Source: Hypomesus transpacificus (Eukaryota; Chordata; Actinopteri; Osmeriformes; Osmeridae). Taken from it: a DNA stretch of 64,000 nt. The notes beneath the pieces were generated by a model, which did no database searches, had not been told where the DNA came from, and worked only from the letters and a program-made list of their open reading frames with translations. The stretch covers positions 5,326,481-5,390,480 of the forward strand of contig NC_061064.1 in the NCBI RefSeq assembly GCF_021917145.1, written 5' to 3'. The position numbers were made by a program, and so were the translations under genes. This document shows, one piece after another, positions 12,214 to 38,800 of this stretch (the stretch's first letter is position 1; each line of letters starts with the position of its first letter).

Positions 12214-12574
12214 TTTATTTCAAAACCTTAAAAGCAAAAATGTGATTGCTGTATATTCTCACTTTATTTCAAATTTAAAAGTAAGGAAGGCAATTGGATA
12301 AAGATCAAGGAAAGCATAAACATTCTAAAATTGTTGTTTACAAATGTAAAGATGTGTGAGTAGACACAGCATGGTGGAAACTTATAGCATGTTATCCGTG
12401 TTTTAAGCCTAGAGGTCAAGACACAGAAGAGGCTTCAAAGCCACAAAGGGCTCCGAGAGGCACGGAAGCTGAAGTGACTGACTAGTGCCTCAATCTACCG
12501 AGTTTGTAATTTCATCCAACAGTCGATCATACCCTCTCACTCACGTCACAGATGTACATAATTTTGAGGCTCTC
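12214..12574 (-). other. atg101: atg101 3'UTR and poly(A) signal
   Basis: On the minus strand, AATAAA is at 12219-12214, with a second copy near 12262. These place the atg101 3' end about 360 nt after its stop codon. Confidence 0.55.
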
Positions 12575-13313
12575 TTACAGTGCTAACGTGTCTTTGATCA
12601 GCCTCCTCATAGTGGTGCTTACAGAGGTGCCGAGTGTGTCAGTGATCTGGAATGTGATCTTGTACAGGTAAGGCTGGACATCTTTCAGACTGGTGTCAAA
12701 CACATTGTCCACTTCTGACTGTGTGGGCATCTTCGGTAGGTACTCATGGCGGTTGATGACCTCGACAATATTTATCACTTTTTCACCCAGCTTCTCGCCC
12801 ACTTTCTCGCGACAGATCTGTCTCTCCTGTTCATTGGCCAGATTAACAACGTTGACCTTGATACTCCAGACCTCCCATGGAATGCACTCGTCAGAGAAAG
12901 GCCAGCGAGACTTTTTCTTCTGGTAGAACTCCAGGGAGATCTGTCCCATTCCGTCGCTCCCCGAGTTGCCCAAAGCATCCTGAATAATATGAAGTAAATG
13001 CAAAGTTAGGTCCTCGTTAGCTAACTCACCAAATCAATTCCATTTCTATATTCTACATTACCTTAAATTCACACACAGCTCTCCTTATTACTCTGTCAAG
13101 CTCATCTGAGCACACTCGGACAAATGAGAAGTCTATGAAATCACAGTCGATGTCCTGGGTGCCCACGGTGCCGATGGAATAGGTGCCCTCCTTCTTGTAG
13201 TGAAATTTTCCAGTGCTGCGGTGCAGCAGGATAGTATGCAACAATGCCAACATGGCTTCATCGACCTGTCTACCCTCGACTGACACCTCCAGCACTTCTG
13301 AACGGCAATTCAT
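12575..13313 (-). CDS. atg101: Autophagy-related protein 101
   Basis: Two coding exons, 13313-13062 and 12979-12575, join in phase 0. They give 218 residues, the same length as human ATG101. The start ATG opens [20 protein letters not shown]. The protein is a HORMA-fold subunit of the ULK1-ATG13-FIP200 autophagy-initiation complex and stabilises ATG13. The WF finger is intact (RWPFSDE at the start of exon 2), and the C-terminus [13 protein letters not shown] is conserved. A 5'UTR acceptor lies just upstream (exon from 13339), with a probable noncoding exon 1 donor near 13632. The gene is divergent from c2cd2 and likely shares a promoter region. Human ATG101 is on chromosome 12, so its place here differs from the flanking chromosome 21-type genes. 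Confidence 0.97.
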
Positions 13314-13339
13314 TACGATGATGATGGTTTCCAAACAAC

Positions 13340-14451
13340 CTGATATTGCCAGAAATTAGGTGTGCACTAGTCTAACCATAGATGTAATTTACACGTCTGC
13401 TGTAGCTAGATGTTATTGTCCCATGTTGTTGTTTGCCATCAAAATGGCTAGCAGGCTAGCTAAGAAGATTTGTATTGTTGACAAGCTCGCGAGTCACTCA
13501 GTATAATGACTGTCTGAACTTTTTTCCATCAATAATAACTATGTATGAAAATAGCTTTTGCTCTTTGTTAGTTAACTAAATATCGATATAAACGGTTACG
13601 CAATGGTTAGTTAGCAAGCTGACTCACATACGTCGAGCTCGGCCAAAACTCGTCTCTCTGTGCAAATTGGGAGGGGCCATTTTTGTCAACAAAGCAGGCA
13701 TAAACTACGGCAAGTGCCGGGCTCAAAATTGCACGTTGGTCTTTTTTCGGAAATCTGTCCATAATTGTTTGCATAAGTTGAAACTGAAAAACATCAATAA
13801 ACTCGTTGTATGCTTTTTAAATGTGAGAGGTCATATACTGGCTATCGTCTTATTATAATGTGTAGCTTGTTGTTCGAACACAGGATCGTACTGGCCCTTT
13901 AAGATGCCGCCGTGCGTTCTGGGAAAAACAGTTTGTGCCACATCTTTCGCCACATATTACATTCAAAGGCGAGTTTTCGGTTTTGGTCAACGTTTGTTCT
14001 TGCTGCCATTCCGAAAGTTGGTACTGTACAGCTTTATGGTAGAGCTAGCTCAGCTAAGTTATCCGTTTGTTCCATCGCTTGGAACTTAAATCAAAATCAC
14101 TTTCATATGGATTTTCTTGAACATTTGTGTGCCTTGAGAACTCTTGTGGTCGCAAACTTGGTTATCAGTAGAACTAAATACATGGTATCATGGCAAGCCA
14201 TCTCGCAGTCGCACAGGGGACTTGCAATACAGTTTTAGCTAGCATTAGCAACATTGCGGCAACTAGCGAGTTTGCTAGCTAGCATATGCTGCTAGCGGGT
14301 GGATCTTGCAATGCCTGATTTCTTGAATGACAGTTAGTTAGCTATGCCGTTTTGTTTGGCTCTGAGATAGTTAAGTTAGCTGCTTTCGGGGGGAATTGTC
14401 AATTACATACTTAACTGCTAGCTGGTTTGCTAGCCTAGTTGCTTGCTTAAG
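13340..14451. promoter_or_regulatory. Divergent atg101/c2cd2 promoter region
   Basis: About 1.1 kb between two divergent coding starts. On the minus side, a GTATGTGAG donor near 13632 marks a probable noncoding atg101 exon 1. A GCGTTCTGGGAAAAACAGT element at 13914-13932 has on its reverse strand TTCCCAGAACGC, close to the ZNF143/THAP11 (SBS) core. It sits beside GATGCCGCCG (YY1-like). GCTAGC hexamers are unusually dense (eight between 13447 and 14434). No TATA box is evident. Transcription starts are inferred. Confidence 0.55.
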
Positions 14452-23116
<8,665 letters not shown>

Positions 23117-24981
23117 CCCCACCTCCGCCTCCCCCTCCACCACCAACCTGCACTGACTGTGTCCCCTCCGCCCTGTCCCCCACCCCCTGACTCGTAGCGG
23201 TGGAAAGGCTGTGTCAACTGAAATCACCGGGGTATTTCCTACCTTTCAGTTCGGCCCATTCATACTCATCTGGGAGCAGTAATACTGTATGTAAGAGAAG
23301 AGGTTGCGTGGGTGACGCTAATCTGAAAGAATTTCAAAAAACGTCTTATGCCGTTCAGAAAACGATCAATATAGACTTTTTATTTTCTATGAGCTTATGC
23401 AACATTCTGATCCATTTTTCTGTGTTAGTGGCCTTTTGAAACCACCGGAATACTTGTGGCTGCTCCAAACCCTCATCCACCGCGAGAGCAAAGGCACCGT
23501 GTTTCATGAGGGACCAAAGAAGAAGAGTGGCGTTGATATGATTTGCACATTTCTAGAGAACACCTCTAGGCTGGCTCAAGGTGGATAAAGATGCTATCCA
23601 GTGCAATGACCAGAGCTACTCTTGAAAGATTGTAACCAAAGCTTCTTTTATAATTGTGATAGAATGGCTTGGTGTTTTGACAAAGGGAGACTTCACTGCA
23701 AAGCAGATTCTAGCTAGACATGTTCATATGCTAATACAATGCCATTGTGGCACTGTTTTACCATTACAAAATGACCCACTGTCAACAAAACCCTGGTACA
23801 CACTGGTTGACACACACAGCCAAGTGAAGTTCTACTAAGATTTATAATCATAAATGAATTAATATTTCATCTTGGTGTTATGCCAGTGGAAATTATATCA
23901 CAAAAGATGTTGATATTGTGTAATTGTAAATTATAAATCCAAATTTAAAACCTTATGAAATACAATTGGGAATGCAATATCTGGTTTCATTTGAATGCTT
24001 TTTAATGTTTATTTTTGTTTGTTTCAATGTTAGTACTCTGCAGTGTGATTTTTAAATGATAACCATCACCCTGTCGTCCTGACGATTTTGTCTGTACACT
24101 ACTATCAGATCTGTGTGAATGGTGACCCCAAGGTGAATACACTACCTTTCAGACATATGCATTGAAGTTTTCACGAACCAAGTCTTTATCCACTTATGCA
24201 TTTCCATTGAATGAATGTGGTCTTGCTGTTATCTTGTTTTAAAGATGTCTGGGAGATTTAAACCTTTCCTGATTCTGAACACAGACCGGGAAAATCTGTG
24301 GAAATTCAATTGAATGCTTTTATTTTTTTTTAACTAGCTAAAGATTGTATTATTTTTTTAAAGCATGTTATTGGACTGTCTAATATAAAGTCCTTCATGT
24401 AAACTACTGTTAACCCTTCTAACCAGTGAATCTACTGAGAAATACTTGTAAAGACGGATGGATGTGCCAGAACGGATGGACACGAGTGGCAGAGGGCCAA
24501 TCATGATCAGACAACTGTCCCATTGTACCATGTCGAACTTTGGGGATTTTACCTCGAGGAGAGATGAACAGTTTTTACCATCTGACTTGGAGGGAAATAT
24601 GCTGCGCAGGTCTTGTTGGGACCTAACGAATGACACCTGGATTTGAGACCACCTTCCTTTCCCTCTGATCCACACCAAGGCTGTATAACTTAGAAGGCCT
24701 GTTCCCATTTCCATGTTTAATGACTCGGTTATTAGGTGGGGCCATCTGGTTATCCATGGTTGCATGCCATTCATGTTGATATATGCAGCATTAAGTATCT
24801 GTAGATACTGTAGGGGGGGTTTAAACAGTGGTGGGTCAGATACTTACATAAGGGGGGTTTCTATGACTTAACAACTCTTTGTTTATGTTGACTCTACTAA
24901 GGTTTGGTTTAGAGCCTGTGCGCAGCTTGAGGACGATGGTGAAAATTATTTTGAACCTCAACGATTTAAAAAAGAAATAAA
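23117..24981 (+). other. c2cd2: c2cd2 3'UTR with poly(A) signal
   Basis: About 1.9 kb of AT-rich noncoding sequence after the stop codon. AATAAA at 24976-24981 is the best end; another at 25225-25230 is possible. No separate gene is visible. Confidence 0.65.
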
Positions 24982-25479
24982 AAGAATGTGGGATCTTGTA
25001 ACCATGCAAACCTCTGATTAAGCTTGAAACCGGGCCTCCTGCGCGTGCCAACTATTATGCATACCTGGAAGCAGAAGGCTTGTTTGCAATTGATTTGCTT
25101 CCTGACATTTTATATTGGTCTTGGCATTGTGTACAGAACCTGAACTCCCAATCATGCAGAATGCCAGGTCATGCTTGCAGGGACTGTTATTACTAATCAA
25201 CATATCAGGTTTGTCATCTTGAGCAATAAATATCGAGTTAATAACTGGGTGCTGATGTCGTTTAATTGAACTCAAAGCTTTTATCTTTGTGACACTAGTA
25301 GCCTTTTTAAATCGCATCCTGGCATAATATCTAGTTCTAATGTAGATTGGTTTGTTCTCTACGCTTATTGATCCATGTTTTAAATATAATGTATTTGTGT
25401 GCTTTCATAACCACATGGATGATTACACTCTGGAGATTGGTTAATTATTTAGAGTATTTTTGATGTCCGTGAAATACTC

Positions 25480-25617
25480 TTGATGGACTTCAAGAGTAGA
25501 GAAAGACTGCATTTCCCAGATAGCAGTTCAGAGCTTATTTCCGGTCTTGCGCGGTTTCTGGTGCGGATTGGAACCCGGAGTCAGGATTCAATAAATGTGA
25601 AGTCGTTTGGACAACAG
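25480..25617 (+). promoter_or_regulatory. prdm15: prdm15 promoter and noncoding first exon
   Basis: ACTGCATTTCCCAGATAGC at 25505-25523 resembles the ZNF143/THAP11 (SBS) site. ATTTCCGGTCTT near 25537 carries an ETS core on the minus strand, and the stretch is locally CpG-rich (TTGCGCGG). A donor ACAACAG|GTAACA ends a probable noncoding exon at 25617. The next exon carries the start codon at 26297. The exact transcription start is inferred. Confidence 0.55.
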
Positions 25618-26296
25618 GTAACAAGACTATTTAAAAAATGCACCGTGTATACAAATAATAATTATGCCAAAGTGTAGAACATTTGCAGGGATTTTGCACA
25701 GTGCACTCAGAACCGCCCTGAGTGCCCATACTTGCGCCGCGTTGACATTGAAACGTACAGGCTCCAGATGGGGTTTGCGTCTCCATTCCATCCGCCATGC
25801 CGATTGTTCTTTGTTACATTTGCATTGCTGTAGAAGACTGAGCAGCCTGTGATCGGAGTTAAAACCCGGCTACAGTTTGGATTCCGCTGAAATCCTGGAT
25901 CCCGTCTCTACCGGATCGTGTTTGTAGCTACTCACCCGAAGAATAGTTATTCTGAGTATTATTTTTTTTAGGCGTTCGAGTTCTTAGTAAAGATTTGAGT
26001 TGCCTTTGCTGCCTTAATGTCCCTGTAAACTTAGCAACTCATTGTTAACGTAAACATACACAGTATCATGTCCAGATGGATTATAAACAAAAAATCTGAA
26101 GTTTGAACATTTGTCATTCAATCAGTCACTGCCTTATATGCGTTAAAATAGATCTAGCCTAAACATTCCACATTACTGGAAATAAAGCAACATACTAAGA
26201 GGATTAGCTCACGAGTAGTTAATGACAATATTGTTGTATGATGTACGATTTCATTGATATATTATAAATGTATCTTTATGAATGAAGGTGGACACA

Positions 26297-33362
<7,066 letters not shown>

Positions 33363-35640
33363 AGGGCAGAGGTGCTGGTCACCTCCCAGCTGGGAACGGT
33401 CATGTGGTCCTGTTGTGAAAGCCCATGCGGAGACGAGAGACTCACCCAGATGCCTACATTCCCCTTGAGGCACTTCTTGAGAAGTGGATGGAAACCGAAT
33501 GAGAAATCACTGTCGTGTCTTTGTCCTATTGTCAAAACCCTATAGCTGTTGATCATTGTAATGGACAATGTTATTTACTGTATGTAGAGTAAGACGTTAC
33601 CATGCAGCTTTCCTTTTTGGTGTACAGTTTACGTTTTCACTTCCAACAGTTACATAAATCAAAGTACGATTATGTGAATGCCTTATGATTTAGTATCATC
33701 AGACGCGCATGTTTTGTTATATTTACAGAAGGTCCTTGTTAGCTTACAGTCATAATGTCTTACAAACAATGTTTATATTAATCATTTTCTGTACTAAACT
33801 TCTAAAGCGATTAGGGTACACTGCAGAAGCTGAGAATGTTTGATTCATCACAACATTAAGCATTTATCCAAATAGAGTTCAAATGGAAATAAGCTTTTGA
33901 AAAAAGTTTTTTTTCAGTGTTTGTAAGACAAATGCAGATTATTGTTGAGCAATTATCTAAGAGATACTTGAAGCCTTTTTTAGTGTTTTATGTTTTTCAA
34001 GTAAATATCCTAAAACGGCACGTGAAAAACAATGTCCAACATGAATAATATAAAAATGGTATATACAAATTCACCTAGGCATTGCAGACTACTGTTGTGA
34101 ATTTGTTCCATTCATCTGCCCCCAGGGCTGTCCAAGCCCACCTCACCGGTCCTCAGATATCTGTCCCACTGCCCCATCTGTTAACCACTTGTAGACCGAG
34201 CATTACTACTGTACCACAGTCATCCACAAGGGGGAGCCATCAACCAATAGAATGCATTTGTGTAAATGCACCTCTCTCTCTTAATTACTCACATGCACTT
34301 GTGAGGACATAGCACTTGAGGAGGACATTCTTAGAATGGTCCATAAAGGTTCCAGGAAAAACAGTTCCCATTACTATTTCACAACAATACATCAAGGTAC
34401 ATAAACTCCACCATTCAGCAAGTTCTATAGAGCCGTGTTCTCATTTCTTGGTGGGTGAATTTGACACGGCCCATGGGATTTGTCTAATGATCCCTGGGTT
34501 GGTAATCTGATGCTGACTCGTACAGCTTTTTATTATTAATAGTAATGGAAGCTTCACCAAAGATGTTGCTATGTTAGCTGTTGCATCCCTGAGCAAAAAT
34601 AACCTAGCTTGATGAAGTGGACAGGATTTTAAAACATTCAATTACTTTTAGATTACAAATAAGAGATCTACCCAGTGAAGGTTGGAGGTGAAATAGCACT
34701 CACCAGAGAACAAGCTTAGTGTTTTCACTTTGCACCATATCTACATATCCTTGGGCATTAAATGTTGATTATCACCTCAAACGACCATCAGAGCCAACAC
34801 CCAAAACACGTTAATGCAATTAGCTCAGTGTTTGAAATGTATGGTTTGATAGCCCCAGGCTAAAAACAGTTAGGGGGACTATACCTGAGATACAGGATGT
34901 TACAATGGGGCGAAGTGGCCCAAGCCTCCTGGATGATTTAAGATCTTATTCCTGTCGTGCTGTCGCCCTCATGGCCCATTCACACTGACTCCCTCCTCTC
35001 TAGAAGCAGCGCACCAGACCTGTGTACCCAGGCGTGTCCATAGCCTGAGGATGGATATCAGTACAGGTATCATACACTACAGCCATCTTATTTGACCTCA
35101 GTATTTCATCTGGAACATGTAAACCAAGTCCATCATTTCAGCCCATCAAACATCCTTCACTAGGATTCAGTCCATTGTTTGGTGTATAAAAAAACGTACA
35201 CAAACCAACGTAATTTGCATTGTTATTTCATGTCATCGTTATACCTGGTGCTGAATGTTCCAGTCTTGCTGAGTCACTGGCATGTCACAGTACACAGTGT
35301 GATTAAGGCAGGTTTATGACATAATTACACAAATGCTACAGGCTCATGGTTTTGGATTTTAGTAGGTCCTCCATTGTGAATGGGCTCATATGCTTTTGAG
35401 ATGCATTCCCACATTCCTTAGATGAACACTGCCACTTCTCACATGACATTGCCATTGTTAAGAAGTGTTCATCCTTAGGGGGCTATCAGAGACCTGACTT
35501 TCAGAAAGACAATGGTGCAGTGTGAAATATAACATTCCAGTGCTCTTAAATTTCACCATGTTACAACGATTATTTATGTTTCCTGGACAGAAATATGATT
35601 TTCAAGGAGGGGCTTAGACAACATCCATGGAAAAGGCTAT
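33363..35640 (+). other. prdm15 3'UTR and intergenic region before ripk4
   Basis: About 2.3 kb, AT-rich and without coding exons. There is no canonical AATAAA near the stop codon. TATAAA at 34049-34054 and ATTAAA at 34757-34762 are candidate variant poly(A) signals for prdm15. The rest shows nothing I can support. Confidence 0.45.
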
Positions 35641-35866
35641 CTACTTCACGATTTCGGTGGCTCAGGAACTGATGTCACAACTCCAGGCTCCTCCCCCTTT
35701 CACCTGGAGAGGGAGTGGCTTGATCTAGCTAGGCAAGGAGAAAAAAACAGGAAGAACTCATAGTCAGACAGGTGTGTGTATGCTCAGTTGTTGTGAATGT
35801 GTTTCGGAGAAGAGAATAGAGGGATTTGGGAATTTGAACAAACCTGAAAGCTTTCTGAAGACGGAT
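35641..35866 (+). promoter_or_regulatory. ripk4: ripk4 proximal promoter and 5'UTR
   Basis: A pyrimidine/GC-rich element GGCTCCTCCCCCTTTCACC (35685-35703, KLF/Sp-type) lies about 180 nt before the start codon. An upstream in-frame ATG at 35780 would add 29 residues but is in weak context. Assignment as the promoter rests on position only. Confidence 0.4.
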
Positions 35867-38800
35867 ATGGATATTCCGGACAGTTCCCATGGGAATATGG
35901 GGCTGTTGAGGACCTTTGATTCTACTGAGTTTGGCAACTGGGAAAAGATAGGCTCCGGCGGTTTTGGACAAGTATACAAAGTCCGGCATGTTCAGTGGAA
36001 AACATGGCTGGCTGTGAAGTGCCCTCCCTGCCCTTATGTAGATGACAAGTAAGTATGGCAGCTTCTATGTATCTGTGCTTAAATGTGTTTGCCATTAAAG
36101 ACTACATTTGCATGGTTCAAAGTAGTTCTGTGTGTAATATTTTAAGTTATCTTTTGTAATTGTTAGGACTTGTGTTCTTTTTAAATTAAATTAAATTTGG
36201 CCTCGTATTCAAGACTGTTTTTACACGCTCATCTGGCTGAAAGTTTATAATTATGATCATCTGGTTTATGAAATTACTGATTCACTGCTCATGAGAGTTC
36301 CTTGAACAGGACACCTGTGAATGTGTGACAACTTCCCTTCCCCTTTACATTGGTTTGTACTGGCACAGTACAGAAGAGACAGTATTTAAACAGCTTCCAG
36401 GTGTTTAGTTTATTTGTGTGTCCCTCTTATCTTATACTGTCTACTGTAATACAGTGTGATATGGTATATTTGAAGAGGACATGTTCCCTTCAAAAACCCA
36501 AACACCTCTGTCACTGAACAAAGGACTCTTTGTTTTCGGGAAGAGCTTGTTTGAATACCTATCTAGCTAAATTAAGGAACCTGGCCTTGTCTCAAGACGA
36601 CCCCAGACATTACACATGACTGTGGAATGTAGGGGCTTCTAGTCCTTAGTAACGCTGGCCTGGATTGAAGCTCGGATTGCTGGTAGGGTTTCAAAATGGG
36701 AAGTGTATGGTCATCATAGTTATGGGAAGTGATTGTTTTTTGTCATGTCAACTGTCAACCAATGGCTTCTGTTAGTTGTGTCTGCTGTTGGCGTGTCTGT
36801 GTTTGTACGTGTGTGCGTGTCCATTTGTATGATGTGTTCAGTGGACCTCTACTATATAGCCATACATGTGGAGAGGAGAGGAGAGGGTAGGAGATGAGAG
36901 TGAAACGTTATGCTAGCATGGTCCTTCCTGTCTTACAACACCCGGCTGGAAAGCTGCGTGGGTGACTGTGTTCATTACATGTATGTCAACAGTCGTAAAA
37001 CATCCCTACCTCCACCTTAGCGGAAGTTTCCAGAGGCACAGGCACAATTGTACTTTGTTGTAGTTGGCCTTCCTTATATTATAGAAAATCCACAGTCGTT
37101 TAGCATTGCACACCGCTTTGAGCTTAAAGCATTGCATTGCCTTTCCCTTTTGAATACCATGTCATGTGTCTAAAGGCTAATCATGTTTCTGGGAATATAC
37201 TGTTTTCAGGAGACAATGTAGAGCATTTAAACCACTGAACCATTGTTATTTGATAGATTTTACAGCCTTGGGAGCAGTAAGTGGATCTGGTTGCACTTCT
37301 GAAGCTATTTTAACTCAAGGCAATGTAGCCCACTGCATAGACCAAACCACTGGACTTTCTGATTTAGAGATTAAGTCCCAAAGAACCATCACCAGTTCAC
37401 ATTATGTTGTTTTTCACTATCAATTTCCTCAGATCACTCAGTCTCATATCTCTTTGATCTATTTTCCACCCCAGTGCTTTTAATGGCAAAGAAACGTCTT
37501 TAGAAGATTCTAGATGAGACAAAAAAATTCTTCAAGTCAAAGTAAAGCCTTGACATGTTCTTCCAACTGACACTTAAAATCACCTAGAGAGCTAAGTAAA
37601 GAGGGTGTCCGCCCTAAACATCTGCAGAGTACATGCATGTGCCCGACCCCTTACCCCTCTCCCCTCCTCCACACTGCTGTAACTCAAAGCCAGCCTTGTT
37701 GGACTGGGCTCTGCAGCCGTGTGTCGCAGACAATGAGAGAAGTCGCAGAACCGGTCTGGTCAGGACTCCTTCCATCAGAAAAGGGACTTTGTTTGGTTCT
37801 GAAGGGCTGTTGAGTTATTTGGATGAAGCAAGGGATTAGCTGGCCCCGGTGTGGTTCCAACTGCAACATATACGTAAACAGATTTGCCATGCCTTGGACA
37901 TTAATTCAACCCTGGTCAATGACTGCACCTGTAAACATGATTCTTGGGTAGTGCGTTCATTAAAAATAGACCTTTCTCAGGACAACATTAGTCAATCGAT
38001 CAAGGTTTTTGTTGTTGCTGTAAGGAATATATCAATGTTTTAAAAGTTCAGAATTTGCAGTTTCAACAGTGAAGGACAATGGAGTTAATGCGTTTTGTAG
38101 TTCAGACTTTGCAACATGGGCGTATTAACTGAATCAATGTTGTTTTAATTAAAAGTAGTGACCTTCCATTGACACTAGTCAGGTGAGTTCAGCGGTGAAA
38201 TGCCGGCCTGTTTGAGGCTGTTAGGTCACCGCTCTAGAACTGATAAAGGTAACTGTGCAAAGGTTGAGCAAGAGGTCTGAGAACAAGAGGCCTGTTCATG
38301 TTACTCACTGCCCTGGATGCTTCTCAGGAATACCATTACGGCCTGTCTATGTGAAATGGAGCCTTCAGACACAGTAGTTTATAGTCATTTCTGACATAAT
38401 TCGTCTCATAAATTTGTCATGGCTGTTGGAAGGTCATTAGCTGACAGTGCAGTAAAACTGAAAGCACCTGTCTTTGCTGTGTAACTGTGGGAACAGGACC
38501 AAGGGCAAGTTAAATAGTATTTGAAATGGCTTGGGTTTATCTGTACATGACCCCAGAGAGTTTTATTCAACAGAGTAGAATTCATGGAATTGATGAGACA
38601 ATTTAGGCAATTAGGTTTATATGGCAGGCTAAACCGTATAGTCCTTTTATAACATTGGGAGCTATTTATCTCATTGTTCCTCGGTTAATTGGTTTTGCAA
38701 CTGTCTAGCCACCTGTGCAGAAGATTACATGTTGCTGAAGAACACGAGTTGAACAATAGGCTTATATTCGAGAACCGCTAACACGTTTGGTTGTTAACAA

